64,000 nt of DNA from Alkalihalobacillus alcalophilus ATCC 27647 = CGMCC 1.3604 (GCF_000292245.2 NZ_ALPT02000005.1:25881-89880); one strand, 5' to 3'; counted from the stretch's first letter, positions 25,405 to 34,099 are shown. Translations and numbers: made by a program. The notes: generated by a model from the letters alone, not told the origin.

Positions 25405-26616
25405 TTACCACGTAATTTTGCTCTTTTCTCCTCCTTCTATAAAAAAAATCGCTAATAATAAAATAATCAAACATAGAATGGCATTTGATAAAAATAAAAA
25501 CTGGTGTGATATTTTGATTAGCAACGTAAATATAGGTGGCCCTAAAGCAACGCCAACAAATCGCATCGAACTATAGAAAGAAGTAACGGAGCCTCTTTGC
25601 TCCTTCACAATGCCTTCCGTGACAAGAGCGTCTAGGCTTGGCAAAGCAAAACCAATTCCAATCCCACTTATAAATAAACAAGTTAATAAAATATAAATAT
25701 CTTCTGAAAAAGCAATCACAGCAATCGATAAAGTTAGTCCGATTAAACCGATGATCGTCATCTCTTTCATTTTTTGTTTATTTTGCCCGATTAACTTGCC
25801 TGTTACAAAGGAACTGCAACATAATGCTGTTAAGGGCACAGCAAGCACAATCCCTTTTTTGATTCCTTCAATATTATGTTCCTCTTCCAACATCGTCGAT
25901 AAATAAAAAAGCACACCAAATAATACAAACATACAAATTCCACCAATGATAAATACGGCGTACAGCCATCTACCTTCCCGTTTAAATATTCCTTTAAGTA
26001 TTTTCAAAAAATCCGGAAATTTAACTTTTTCAGTAGAAAGGGCGGGTGATTTAACGAGAAAGGCCATTAAAATAATTGAAATCAAACAAAAAACTGGGAA
26101 TGAAAAAAAGGGGATGTACCATTGAATGGCCGCTAAACTTGCCCCTAAAATGGGGCTGAGAACTTTACCAAATGTGTTTGAAGTTTCAATCATTCCTAAT
26201 CCTTTACTAACCTCCTTTTGATCCCGATACATATCCCCAACTAACGGCATCACAATAGGGGAAGCACCAGCTGCCCCAACTCCTTGCAATAGTCTCCCAA
26301 TTAAAATCATATAATATGGATTGGCTATATAAACCGAAGCCAGTCCAGAAACTAAACCACCGATTCCTGAAATAACTAAACTCGGAATAATAACTTTTTT
26401 TCTGCCAATCTGGTCCGAAAGATAACCTGCAATCGGAATGCAAATAATCGCCACAACGGAATAAATCGTAATGAGCATGCTCACTTGTAAAGAAGTAATA
26501 TCTAATTCCTTTTCAATAATTGGCAGGACGGGAATGAGCATCGAATTCCCTAATGTCATGACAAGAGGAATTGAGGCAATCGATAATATCGCTAATTTCT
26601 TATTCTCTCCTAACAT
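25405..26616 (-). CDS. MFS drug-type transporter (DHA1 group)
   Basis: About 403 residues with 12 predicted helices. The loop 2-3 motif GYLSDQIGRKKVI is MFS signature A. The stretch LLQGVGAAGASPIVMPLVGD on helix 5 resembles motif C of drug/proton antiporters, which suggests efflux. The C-terminal half has VTEGIVKEQRGSVTSFYSSMRFVG, typical of multidrug exporters of the Bmr/Blt kind. The ATG at 26616 follows AAGGGG. It is single, without an adjacent regulator, and upstream lie tandem hairpin repeats that may contain or displace its promoter. Substrate unknown. Confidence 0.82.
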   Translation of the reverse strand: MLGENKKLAILSIASIPLVMTLGNSMLIPVLPIIEKELDITSLQVSMLITIYSVVAIICIPIAGYLSDQIGRKKVIIPSLVISGIGGLVSGLASVYIANPYYMILIGRLLQGVGAAGASPIVMPLVGDMYRDQKEVSKGLGMIETSNTFGKVLSPILGASLAAIQWYIPFFSFPVFCLISIILMAFLVKSPALSTEKVKFPDFLKILKGIFKREGRWLYAVFIIGGICMFVLFGVLFYLSTMLEEEHNIEGIKKGIVLAVPLTALCCSSFVTGKLIGQNKQKMKEMTIIGLIGLTLSIAVIAFSEDIYILLTCLFISGIGIGFALPSLDALVTEGIVKEQRGSVTSFYSSMRFVGVALGPPIFTLLIKISHQFLFLSNAILCLIILLLAIFFIEGGEKSKITW

Positions 26617-26688
26617 CACTTTTCCCCTTTTACGAAAACCATTCTTATGTACTAAGTATTCAACAAGCCCCTAATTCTATTCTGTATA

Positions 26689-26948
26689 AAAAGTGGAAGA
26701 TAGCGGGAGGAATGAGGAAAAATAAGAACAGTTGTGAAAGTCGCTTTTTGACTTTCTACAACTGGGCGATTTTTCCCGAATTCCTGCTGTCTGTAACTGG
26801 ATTCATAAAAAGTGGAAGACAGCGGGAGGAATGAGGAAAAATAAGAACAGTTGTGAAAGTCGCTTTTTGACTTTCTACAACTGGGCGATTTTTCCCGAAT
26901 TCCTGCTGTCTGTAACTGGATTCATAAAAAGTGGAAGATAGCGGGAGA
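26689..26948. repeat. Two 119-bp tandem hairpin units plus the start of a third
   Basis: Units start at 26691, 26810 and 26929 (AAGTGGAAGA.AGCGGGAG). Each unit is largely a long imperfect palindrome: AGACAGCGGGAGGAATGAGG pairs with the CCCGAATTCCTGCTGTCT end, and the inner AAAGTC-GCTTTTT-GACTTT forms the tip. The loop GTCGCTTTTTGAC and the following CGATTTTTC resemble the element at 11820-11860, so the families may be related. The units lie upstream of the MFS gene; no gene is present in this 450-base gap. Confidence 0.9.
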
Positions 26949-26977
26949 TTGAGGCAGTCTCAAAAACAAAAAAATAA

Positions 26978-27022
26978 CCCATCGAGTCATCATAGAATGA
27001 GTTTTGACGGGTTATTGCCTTT
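26978..27022 (-). terminator. Terminator of the YwpF-like gene
   Basis: On the minus strand AATAACCCGTC...GATGGGTTATT forms a strong stem, followed directly by TTTTTT. It is 50 bases after the stop codon at 27073. Confidence 0.85.
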
Positions 27023-27072
27023 TTGTATAAAATTTGTGTTTCGAGCGGCGGGATGAGATGCCCGACTAGCTT

Positions 27073-27564
27073 CTAAACGAGTCGGTAATCATCCTTTTTT
27101 AATAAATCCTCATAAACCTCATCTAATGTTCGCTGGGAATGAGCCGTTAAGTTAGCTTTTCTTCGTTTGAACTCATCAATAAATTCAGGACCCTTATAAT
27201 TTTCATCAACTAAATCCTCAACTACATCTTCTAAAACTTCATCTTTTCCTAAAATGAGGTTGCCCTTCATTAAAATGCTAATGCCTGATGATAATTGGGT
27301 AATTTCCGAAACTTTTGTGATTAATGTCGCTGGATAATTATCTTTTCTTGAAATAACGACGTCAATTAATAAGTCCTTATCCTCTTGCTGGACTTCATTA
27401 AAAAAAGCAAACTGTTCTTTTTCTACAACGGCTTCTATTAACCATGTTTGTTTAGAGTTTTCCATGTTAATAATTAATCCACGCTCAAGCTTTAATGGAT
27501 AATGTGTAAGCTTGCCTGATTTCCCTTTTAATAAATAAATTGAGTAAAGTTTAAATGTTTTCAT
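27073..27564 (-). CDS. YwpF-like protein
   Basis: A 163-residue soluble protein. The N-terminus MKTFKLYSIYLLKG and the pattern GLIINMENSKQTWLIEAVVEK resemble B. subtilis YwpF (MKTFKL...GLIIN...WLIEA), the defining features of that small family of unknown function. The C-terminal third is acidic then basic and probably helical (EDVVEDLVDENYKG, FIDEFKRRK). The ATG at 27564 follows GGAGGAAGTAAGG. It has its own terminator and is flanked by repeats on both sides. Family assignment is from memory and moderate. Confidence 0.65.
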   Translation of the reverse strand: MKTFKLYSIYLLKGKSGKLTHYPLKLERGLIINMENSKQTWLIEAVVEKEQFAFFNEVQQEDKDLLIDVVISRKDNYPATLITKVSEITQLSSGISILMKGNLILGKDEVLEDVVEDLVDENYKGPEFIDEFKRRKANLTAHSQRTLDEVYEDLLKKDDYRLV

Positions 27565-27589
27565 CCTTACTTCCTCCTTTATGTATTAG

Positions 27590-27750
27590 ACCACTGAAAA
27601 ACGGTCTGCTCATTAAAATATCGTTACATTGGTTAGCCTACTCCGCCAGCTGCATACCCGCAGCAGTCGCGGGTGAGTCGAGAGCCTCCTCACAGTCCGC
27701 TTGCTCCGTTTTTGGTCATGAGAAAACAGTTGAATCCATAAAATATATAC
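27590..27750. repeat. MITE-like element (copy 2, right end unclear)
   Basis: It begins CCACTGAAAAACGGTCTG and carries GCCTACTCCGCCAGCTGCATA, GCGGGTGAGTCGAGAGCCTCC, TTGCTCCGTTTTTGGTCATG and CAGTTGAATCCATAAAA, matching the order of blocks in copy 1 at 24613. The right terminal repeat is not recognisable. The core is a shortened version of the element read in reverse at 32309-32437. Confidence 0.65.
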
Positions 27751-27818
27751 TTCTATTAAATCATATTATGAGTTTTAGTCCAAAATTTTTCAAATCCAAT
27801 TATGTATACTCACCAAAA

Positions 27819-27852
27819 TAGAGCACCCTTATTTTTACATAAGGGTGCTCTA
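27819..27852. terminator. Bidirectional terminator
   Basis: A perfect 14-bp stem TAGAGCACCCTTAT/ATAAGGGTGCTCTA with a 6-base loop lies nine bases after the small gene ending at 27861. Confidence 0.85.
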
Positions 27853-27860
27853 TAACATTA

Positions 27861-28007
27861 TTAAGAAGGCTTGGCGTCTTCAAAAAGTGCTTCTAACTTT
27901 CGTTCTTGAATCCACATAATGAGTTCTAATTCTTGTTTCGTTAAGTTCCTATCAAGCTTCCATTTACATTCATCGACCAACTCAAAAAATTGATTCATCT
28001 GTTTCAT
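27861..28007 (-). CDS. Small hypothetical protein, 48 residues
   Basis: The frame is open to 28073, but the ribosome site AAAGGAG lies ten bases before the ATG at 28007, giving a 48-residue product. It begins MKQMNQFFELVDECKWKLDR and continues NLTKQELELIMWIQERK, an amphipathic helical protein rich in Glu and Lys with no membrane segment. I do not recognise the family. The good ribosome site and the perfect terminator nine bases after the stop argue that it is a real gene. It lies between patB-like and the second MITE-like element, apparently transcribed on its own. Confidence 0.65.
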   Translation of the reverse strand: MKQMNQFFELVDECKWKLDRNLTKQELELIMWIQERKLEALFEDAKPS

Positions 28008-28172
28008 TTGTAAATGTCTCCTTTTTTTAAACTTTAACAAAAATGTATGGACAAACTTATTTAATCCAATCATATGTGTATCCGGATGAAGTTATGACAA
28101 AATGCACCCTTTTATATAATCTATTCGTCATTAACGCACTAAATCCTCCTACCTTCTTAAAATGTTCTGAAA

Positions 28173-29351
28173 TTAATGACCGCTTTTTACATAAGCTGCT
28201 TTTAAACGATTTAACGCTTCTTCAATTATACTCGCTGGACAAGCCAAGTTCATTCGTTCAAACCCTTGCCCTTCCTCGCCAAACATCGCACCATGATTAA
28301 AGCCCACTTTTGCTTCCTCAATGAGCCACTTTTTTCGTTCAGCTGGAGTGAAGTTTAATTGTGAGAAATCTAACCATAACAAGTACGTACCATCTGGTTC
28401 CATCCATTTCACTTTTGGCATATGCTCACTTAGAAAATCAGTCACTAGCTTGTAATTGCTTTGGATATAAGTCATTAATTCTTGTAACCATGGTTCTCCA
28501 TGTGTATACGCCGCTTCCATAGCCACTTCTGCAAAGCTGTTATTCATACCTGTAAAAGTGGTTGCGATAAACTTTTTGAGCTTCAAACGTGTGGCACTAT
28601 CTTCCATCACAATATAAGATGCTTGTATTCCTGCTAAATTAAAAGTTTTACTCGGAGCCAAACAAGTAAAGATACGATCTTTCATTTCAGGATCTATTGA
28701 AGCAATCGGAATATGAGAATGTCCTTCATATAGTAGATCGGCATGAATTTCATCTGACACAATATAAAGATTATGTTTTTTACAAATGGCAACAAGCTTC
28801 TCAAGTTCAGTTCTTTTCCAAACGCGGCCACCTGGATTATGTGGATGACATAATAACAGCATTTTTGTTTTTTCCGTAATGACGTCTTCGAGCTGTTCAA
28901 AATCCATATCATATTGTTTTCCGTCATATTTTAACGGATTTCGCACCAATGTCCGCTCATTTTTTTCAATTACATCATAGAAAGGATAATAAACAGGTGT
29001 TTGAATAATGATTTCATCACCCTGTTCTGTAAAGGTGTTAATAAGATGACTAAGAGCAGGGACAACTCCTAGCGTATAAACAAAGGAATTCTCACTTACC
29101 TCCCAATTATAACGACGCGAAAGCCATGATTGCACGGCTAAGTCTAATGATTTTGAGTGAGCAGGGTATCCAAAAATCCCATGGTCGGCTTTTTCTTTAA
29201 TCGCTTCAATCACAGCGTCTGGAGCACGAAAATCCATATCCGCTACCCATAAAGGTAAAATATCATCTGCTCCAAATCGTTCGTTTAACATATCCCACTT
29301 CAACGAGTTCGTTCCTCTTCTTTCAATGACTTGATTAAAACGTTCACTCAT
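28173..29351 (-). CDS. patB: PatB/MalY-type aminotransferase-fold C-S lyase
   Basis: A 392-residue PLP enzyme of fold type I. The N-terminal signature LPLWVADMDFRAPD is typical of the MalY/PatB cystathionine beta-lyase branch. The PLP lysine is in APSKTFNLAGIQASY (near residue 235), the aspartate pairing with the pyridine nitrogen in YIVSDEIHADLLY, and the substrate arginine near FERMNLACP. Such enzymes cleave cystathionine or other cysteine S-conjugates to a thiol, pyruvate and ammonia; several also act as regulators. The ATG at 29351 follows GGACGTTAAAC, a weak site. A hydroxyacid dehydrogenase gene is immediately upstream. Confidence 0.88.
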   Translation of the reverse strand: MSERFNQVIERRGTNSLKWDMLNERFGADDILPLWVADMDFRAPDAVIEAIKEKADHGIFGYPAHSKSLDLAVQSWLSRRYNWEVSENSFVYTLGVVPALSHLINTFTEQGDEIIIQTPVYYPFYDVIEKNERTLVRNPLKYDGKQYDMDFEQLEDVITEKTKMLLLCHPHNPGGRVWKRTELEKLVAICKKHNLYIVSDEIHADLLYEGHSHIPIASIDPEMKDRIFTCLAPSKTFNLAGIQASYIVMEDSATRLKLKKFIATTFTGMNNSFAEVAMEAAYTHGEPWLQELMTYIQSNYKLVTDFLSEHMPKVKWMEPDGTYLLWLDFSQLNFTPAERKKWLIEEAKVGFNHGAMFGEEGQGFERMNLACPASIIEEALNRLKAAYVKSGH

Positions 29352-29399
29352 GTTTAACGTCCTTTCTTTCCCTTAGTATATTTTCATCCGTCACTATTT

Positions 29400-30368
29400 T
29401 TATTGATTAGGTACTTCGTAAACAAGCTCTTTTCCTGTTAAACCATTAATTAAGTTTGAAACCGTCACTTCGACCATTTCTTGCCTTGTTTCAATAGAAG
29501 CACTTCCGATATGTGGAATTGCTAAAACATTTTCAAGTTCAAGCAATGGATGATCGGCAGAAATAGGTTCTTTTTCAAAGACATCAAGTCCTGCCCCTTT
29601 TATTTCTCCAGTTTTTAAAGCATCGTATAACGCCTTTTCATCGACATTCGTTCCACGCGACGAATTAATGAGATAGGCTGTATTTTTCATTTTTTTAAAT
29701 TGCTCGGTTCCTATCATATGATAAGTTGCTTTCGAGCCAGGAGCTAATAAAACAACAAAGTCGCTTTGTTCTAAAAGCTCATCTAATGAACAATATATCG
29801 CTCCAACTTCCTTTTCAGCCTCTTCATGACGACTGCGGTTATGATAAAGAACATCCATTGAAAAACCTTTTGCACGTCTGGCTACACTTAGTCCAATGCG
29901 TCCCATACCAATAATTCCAATTTTGGAACCATAGACTTGTTTGCCAGTTAAACCGAATGGACTCCAACTACTCCATTCATTATTTTTTATCATTTGTTGA
30001 CCTTGTGGTAAGTTTCTTGCCGTTGCTAATAATAGGGCAAACGTTAAGTCTGCTGTCGCTTCCGTTAAAACGTAAGGTGTGTGGCCTATTTTGATCCCTT
30101 TTTCCCTAGCAACCTCTAAATCTATGTTGTCATACCCGACAGCGAGCGTACTGATTACTTTTAAATATTCAGCTTGTTCTAATGCCTCACGATCAAGCTT
30201 ATCTGAAAGATTAGAAAATACACCATCTGCCGTTTTGAGCTCCGCTAATAGTTGCTCACGTGGCATTGGTTCATCTTCCTTATCAAACATGATAACTTCC
30301 ACATTTGGTAATTCATACAAACGCTTTAACAATGCTTCAGGTACTTTTCTTGTAATTAAAATTTTCAT
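29400..30368 (-). CDS. D-2-hydroxyacid dehydrogenase, glyoxylate/hydroxypyruvate reductase type
   Basis: About 322 residues. The NAD(P) loop is KIGIIGMGRIGLSVARRAKG (about 150-169). Active-site residues follow the family: Arg in NSSRGTNVDEKAL, Glu in GLDVFEKEP, and His in IPHIGSAS. The sequence pattern is that of GyaR-type glyoxylate reductases (B. subtilis YvcT group), which reduce glyoxylate, hydroxypyruvate or 2-ketogluconate. The TTG at 30371 precedes the ATG at 30368, which has AGGAG six bases upstream and is my choice. It is separated from patB by 48 bases and may be co-transcribed. Confidence 0.88.
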   Translation of the reverse strand: MKILITRKVPEALLKRLYELPNVEVIMFDKEDEPMPREQLLAELKTADGVFSNLSDKLDREALEQAEYLKVISTLAVGYDNIDLEVAREKGIKIGHTPYVLTEATADLTFALLLATARNLPQGQQMIKNNEWSSWSPFGLTGKQVYGSKIGIIGMGRIGLSVARRAKGFSMDVLYHNRSRHEEAEKEVGAIYCSLDELLEQSDFVVLLAPGSKATYHMIGTEQFKKMKNTAYLINSSRGTNVDEKALYDALKTGEIKGAGLDVFEKEPISADHPLLELENVLAIPHIGSASIETRQEMVEVTVSNLINGLTGKELVYEVPNQ

Positions 30369-30499
30369 CAAACATTCTCCTAACGTATGTAAAATCGTGA
30401 CGCTTACTAAAGAGGCAGAGCCATCTTTCTTAGTATAGCATGAACCACCCTATTTTTTTGAGCGAAGAAACTTCTTGAATCTGATTCTTTTAGTCATTT

Positions 30500-30529
30500 T
30501 TTACAGTACTTCTATTCGGATAATATGAT
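30500..30529 (+). promoter_or_regulatory. Candidate sigma-A promoter of yfmM
   Basis: TTTACA (30500-30505), 18 bases, TATGAT (30524-30529), about 40 bases before the yfmM start. Confidence 0.6.
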
Positions 30530-30576
30530 AAAATATGATGAGAAAATAATGTCCGTTTTAGAAGAAAGGTGTCGTT

Positions 30577-32130
30577 ATGAGTATTTTATCTGTGTCGAAC
30601 TTAAGCCACGGTTTTGGTGACCGTGCTATTTTTGAAAAGGTCTCCTTCCGTTTACTAAAAGGCGAACATATTGGTTTAATTGGAGCAAACGGTGAAGGGA
30701 AATCCACCTTTATGAATATCATTACAGGCAAACTAATGCCTGATGAAGGGAAAGTCGATTGGTCGAAGCGTGTCCGTGTTGGTTATCTTGATCAGCATAC
30801 CGTTTTAGAAAAAGGTCTGACAATGCGTGATGTTCTAAAAAGTGCCTTTCAATATTTATTTGATTTAGAACAAGATATGAATGATCTTTATGACAAAATG
30901 GGAGAAGCCACTCCTGAAGAGTTAGAAAAAATGCTTGAGGAAGTCGGTGTCATTCAAGACATTTTAACAAACAATGATTTTTATATTATTGATGCAAAAG
31001 TGGAAGAAATTGCTCGTGGACTTGGTTTGGATGATATCGGTCTCGAACGCGATGTGACCGATTTAAGTGGTGGTCAACGAACTAAGGTTTTATTAGCTAA
31101 ACTTCTCTTAGAAAAGCCTGACATCCTTTTACTTGATGAACCTACCAACTATTTAGATGAGCAACATATCGAATGGCTGAAACGATATTTACAAGAGTAT
31201 GAAAATGCTTTTATTTTAATTTCTCATGATATTCCTTTCTTAAATAGTGTCATCAATATTATTTATCATATGGAAAATCAGGAACTAAATCGTTATGTCG
31301 GTGATTATGAGCATTTCTTAGAAGTCCACGAAATGAAAAAGCAGCAATTAGAGGCTGCCTTTAAGCGCCAACAGCAGGAAATATCTCAATTAAAAGACTT
31401 CGTCGCTCGTAATAAAGCCCGTGTTTCCACTAGAAATATGGCGATGTCACGTCAAAAGAAATTAGACAAAATGGATATCATTGAACTGGCAAGAGAAAAA
31501 CCGAAACCAGAATTTCATTTTAAAGAAGCTCGTACAACGAGTAAGGTCATCTTTGAAACGAAGGATCTCGTCATTGGCTATGATGAACCATTGTCTAAAC
31601 CATTAACACTCCGAATGGAACGTGGTCAAAAAATTGCCCTCGTCGGTGCGAATGGGATCGGAAAAACAACGTTGCTAAAAAGCCTCATCGGAATTAATCC
31701 AGCTTTATCAGGATCAATTGAGCGAGGCGATTATCAAGAAATTGGTTATTTTGAGCAAGAGGCTCCAAGTACTAACCATACTTGTATTGAAGAAGTTTGG
31801 AATGAATTTCCTTCTTTAACTCAAGCGGAAGTTCGTTCAGCTCTAGCTAAATGTGGGTTAACGACTAAACACATCGAAAGCAAAATTGTCGTGCTGAGTG
31901 GTGGAGAAAAATCAAAAGTCCGTCTATGTAAATTAATTAATAAAGAAACAAATATCTTATTACTGGATGAGCCAACAAACCACTTAGATGTGGATGCAAA
32001 AGACGAACTAAAACGAGCGTTAAAAGCTTACAAAGGAAGCATTCTGCTCATCAGCCATGAACCTGACTTTTATCAAGATGTCGTAACCGATGTTTGGAAT
32101 TGCGAAAACTGGACAACTAAATTAGTTTAA
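30577..32130 (+). CDS. yfmM: ABC-F family ATPase YfmM
   Basis: A 517-residue protein with two ABC domains and no membrane segment. First Walker A GANGEGKS (about 37-44), first signature LSGGQRTKVLLAKLL, and DEPTNYLD. The charged interdomain linker (KRQQQEISQLKDFVARNKARV) is the P-site tRNA-interaction motif region. Second Walker A GANGIGKT, signature LSGGEKSKVRL, DEPTNHLD. ABC-F proteins act on stalled ribosomes. Length and sequence match B. subtilis YfmM, implicated in antibiotic or stress-related ribosome rescue. The ATG at 30577 follows AGAAAGG. A hairpin follows the stop. Confidence 0.93.
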   Translation: MSILSVSNLSHGFGDRAIFEKVSFRLLKGEHIGLIGANGEGKSTFMNIITGKLMPDEGKVDWSKRVRVGYLDQHTVLEKGLTMRDVLKSAFQYLFDLEQDMNDLYDKMGEATPEELEKMLEEVGVIQDILTNNDFYIIDAKVEEIARGLGLDDIGLERDVTDLSGGQRTKVLLAKLLLEKPDILLLDEPTNYLDEQHIEWLKRYLQEYENAFILISHDIPFLNSVINIIYHMENQELNRYVGDYEHFLEVHEMKKQQLEAAFKRQQQEISQLKDFVARNKARVSTRNMAMSRQKKLDKMDIIELAREKPKPEFHFKEARTTSKVIFETKDLVIGYDEPLSKPLTLRMERGQKIALVGANGIGKTTLLKSLIGINPALSGSIERGDYQEIGYFEQEAPSTNHTCIEEVWNEFPSLTQAEVRSALAKCGLTTKHIESKIVVLSGGEKSKVRLCKLINKETNILLLDEPTNHLDVDAKDELKRALKAYKGSILLISHEPDFYQDVVTDVWNCENWTTKLV

Positions 32131-32149
32131 TCAAATAATTCCTCCCATA

Positions 32150-32183
32150 AAGTGAGGCTGCCCTAAAAATAGGACAGCCCACT
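32150..32183 (+). terminator. Hairpin downstream of yfmM
   Basis: AAGTGAGGCTGCCCTA and TAGGACAGCCCACTT pair around AAAA. There is no T-run, so termination is uncertain; the arms resemble the IS1182-type end seen at 24534. Confidence 0.55.
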
Positions 32184-32213
32184 TGACTTGAAAATAGTAA
32201 AATCTAATAAAAT

Positions 32214-32474
32214 AATCTAGCTGCGCCTGTTAGAAGTCGAGAAAATTAACAAAAAGGCAGGAGCTTCTCCTTTCTCTTCCTTTGTTTGCCTCCACTCTTG
32301 TATTACCAAAACGGAGGCAGCGGAATGACCGGAGACTCCTGCGGGATTAGTGATACACGGGAGACCCCGCAGCAAAGCGAGGAGGCTCCCGGTTCACCCG
32401 CGGAACGCGTAGGTCATGCAGCTGACGGAGTATACCAACTACTCTTTTCTCGCTTCTTAGCAAACGGACTCCGC
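32214..32474 (+). repeat. Dispersed hairpin element, copy with nested repeat
   Basis: The left end TCTAGCTGCGCCTGTTAGAA (from 32216) and right end CTCGCTTCTTAGCAAACGGA (to CTCCGCTTTTTAT, 32474) match the element in the leuS leader. Inside, at about 32309-32437, lies a reversed copy of the 'CTCCGCCAGCTGCAT...CGGAGGC' repeat (ACGGAGGCAGCGGAATGACC ... CAGCTGACGGAGTA), longer than those at 24.6 and 27.6 kb. An open frame across it is a by-product. Confidence 0.75.
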
Positions 32475-32483
32475 TTTTTATTC

Positions 32484-32604
32484 AATCTAGCTGCGTCCGT
32501 TAGAACCTCGAGAAAAATCGGTCGTCTTTATGAAGACAAAGAACGTCTTCAAAAGCCGCCCTGTATTTTTTCTCGCTTCTTAGCAAACGGACTCCGCTTT
32601 TTAT
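32484..32604 (+). repeat. Dispersed hairpin element, short copy ending at the dgk ribosome site
   Basis: TCTAGCTGCGTCCGTTAGAA, CTCGAGAAAAATCGGTCGTC, a hairpin GAAGAC/GTCTTC, then CTCGCTTCTTAGCAAACGGA and CTCCGCTTTTTAT. The left GTCCGTT and right AACGGAC are complementary. TATAAGGAGG, the dgk ribosome site, follows immediately, in the same arrangement as upstream of leuS. Confidence 0.78.
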
Positions 32605-32620
32605 ATAAGGAGGTTCTTTG

Positions 32621-33271
32621 ATGAGTGAAATCCCTTTTATTTCCGTGGAAGGTCCGATTGGTGTTGGTAAAACCTCACTAGCCCAAGCGATCTCCTCGTC
32701 CTATCAATATGCGATCTTGAAAGAGATTGTTGACGAAAACCCATTTTTAAGCAAGTTTTATGAAAACATTTCAGAGTGGAGCTTTCAAACCGAAATGTTC
32801 TTCCTCTGTAATCGTTTTAAACAATTAGAAGACTTAAAAACAAACTACTTATCTAAACAAATTCCGGTTGTCGCTGATTATCACATTTTCAAAAATTTAA
32901 TTTTTGCGAAACGGACGTTAACGACTGAGCAATATCACAAATACGAGCAAATCTATCATATTTTAACCGATGATATGCCAAGACCTAATTGTGTCATTTA
33001 TTTAACAGCAAGCTTATCCACTCTTTTAAAACGAATTGAGATTCGCGGTCGTGATATGGAACAAAATATCGACCCAGCCTATTTAGAACAATTAACCGCT
33101 GATTACGAAGAATCCATCAAAGGTTGGGAAGAAAAATACCCTTCTATTCCCATTATTCGTATTAATGGTGATGAGCTAGATTTTGTTCAAAATGAAACAG
33201 ACCTTAACCTAATATTTAAACAACTCGAACAAAAAGGAGTCGTTCCTCTTGAACTTACGAGAAAAGTATAA
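32621..33271 (+). CDS. dgk: Deoxyguanosine kinase
   Basis: A 216-residue deoxynucleoside kinase. The P-loop is VEGPIGVGKTSLA (about 8-20), the substrate-binding glutamate is in ILKEIVDENPFLSKFY, and the lid is in RIEIRGRDMEQ. It phosphorylates purine deoxynucleosides (deoxyguanosine in B. subtilis Dgk) for dNTP salvage. The ATG at 32621 lies seven bases after AAGGAGG; the upstream TTG at 32618 is too close. The gene overlaps dck by 23 bases. Its 5' region consists of repeat elements, so the promoter must lie inside or upstream of them. Confidence 0.93.
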   Translation: MSEIPFISVEGPIGVGKTSLAQAISSSYQYAILKEIVDENPFLSKFYENISEWSFQTEMFFLCNRFKQLEDLKTNYLSKQIPVVADYHIFKNLIFAKRTLTTEQYHKYEQIYHILTDDMPRPNCVIYLTASLSTLLKRIEIRGRDMEQNIDPAYLEQLTADYEESIKGWEEKYPSIPIIRINGDELDFVQNETDLNLIFKQLEQKGVVPLELTRKV

Positions 33272-33905
33272 TATTCCCCAAAATGCCGTTATCACGATTG
33301 CTGGTACAGTAGGGGTTGGCAAATCTACGATGACTAGTAAACTTGCTGAAGCACTCCAATTTAAAACATCTTTTGAAAATGTTGACCATAATCCATATTT
33401 AGATAAATTTTATGCTGACTTTGAACGCTGGAGTTTTCACTTGCAGATCTACTTTCTTGCAGAACGTTTTAAAGAACAGAAAAGAATGTATGAACTAGGT
33501 GGAGGGTTTGTTCAAGATCGCTCGATTTATGAAGATACCGGAATTTTTGCCAAGATGCACGCTGATAAAGGGACAATGAACAAAACAGATTACGCTACTT
33601 ATACGAGCCTGTTTGAGGCGATGGTGATGACCCCCTACTTCCCACACCCAGATGTCCTCCTTTATTTAGAAGGAGATTTGAATGAAGTTATTACCCGAAT
33701 CCACAAACGTGGTCGAGATATGGAGCAACAAACACCGATCAGCTATTGGGAAGAAATGCACGAACGTTACCAAACTTGGATTAACCAATTCACTGCCTGC
33801 CCCGTTTTACGCTTAAACATTAAGGATTATGATTTATTACAAAACGAAAAGGCAACAGAAGAAATCATTGCGGAAATCGCTCAATCTTTAAAACAGCAAG
33901 TTTAA
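33249..33905 (+). CDS. dck: Deoxyadenosine/deoxycytidine kinase
   Basis: A 218-residue kinase homologous to dgk. The P-loop is AGTVGVGKSTMT (about 18-29), then the ENVDHNPYLDKFY and GGFVQDRSIYEDTGIF blocks, and the lid RIHKRGRDMEQQ. B. subtilis Dck phosphorylates deoxyadenosine and deoxycytidine. The start is a TTG at 33249 within dgk, nine bases after AAAGGAG, so the pair is translationally linked. A strong terminator follows at 33937. Confidence 0.94.
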   Translation: MNLREKYNIPQNAVITIAGTVGVGKSTMTSKLAEALQFKTSFENVDHNPYLDKFYADFERWSFHLQIYFLAERFKEQKRMYELGGGFVQDRSIYEDTGIFAKMHADKGTMNKTDYATYTSLFEAMVMTPYFPHPDVLLYLEGDLNEVITRIHKRGRDMEQQTPISYWEEMHERYQTWINQFTACPVLRLNIKDYDLLQNEKATEEIIAEIAQSLKQQV

Positions 33906-33936
33906 TATCTAGTTCTATTAAACTTCAATAACATCA

Positions 33937-33969
33937 AAACCGGGCCCCATCATGAGGCCCGGTTTTTTT
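33937..33969 (+). terminator. Terminator of dgk-dck
   Basis: AAACCGGGCC/GGCCCGGTTT forms a 10-bp stem around nine bases, followed by TTTTTT. Its left arm also encodes the tail of a short minus-strand frame. Confidence 0.93.
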
Positions 33970-34099
33970 CATCATCATCTTCCTCTTTCATATCAAGCTT
34001 CCAATAATGAATCCGTGGCAATTGCTGATAATGAACATACTCCTGTACTAATGAAATGACCACAAAGGAAAAGCCATACCAATCAATACCTTTAAACAT
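33950..34099 (-). CDS. Small hypothetical protein, 49 residues
   Basis: A short frame from the ATG at 34099, six bases after AGGGGG. It begins MFKGIDWYGFSFVVISLVQE and ends with an acidic tail KEEDDDEKNRAS. The stop lies inside the dck terminator, so the hairpin DNA would encode its last residues. The N-terminal half is moderately hydrophobic but probably too short for a stable membrane segment. I do not recognise it. The ribosome site and compact composition favour a real gene; the overlap with the terminator argues for caution. The rest of the gap to 34322 shows nothing else that I can support. Confidence 0.4.
   Translation of the reverse strand: MFKGIDWYGFSFVVISLVQEYVHYQQLPRIHYWKLDMKEEDDDEKNRAS

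Noticed and set aside
26571..26834. Plus-strand frame of 87 codons over the 119-bp repeats
   Set aside because: It crosses the start of the MFS gene antisense and the repeat hairpins; no start signals.
32286..32621. Plus-strand frame of 111 codons upstream of dgk
   Set aside because: It lies wholly inside nested repeat elements and has no ribosome site.
23730..33271. Identical 23-base overlaps with TTG starts in ytlC/ytlD and dgk/dck
   Set aside because: The same number in two unrelated gene pairs is most likely coincidence; both are ordinary translational coupling.
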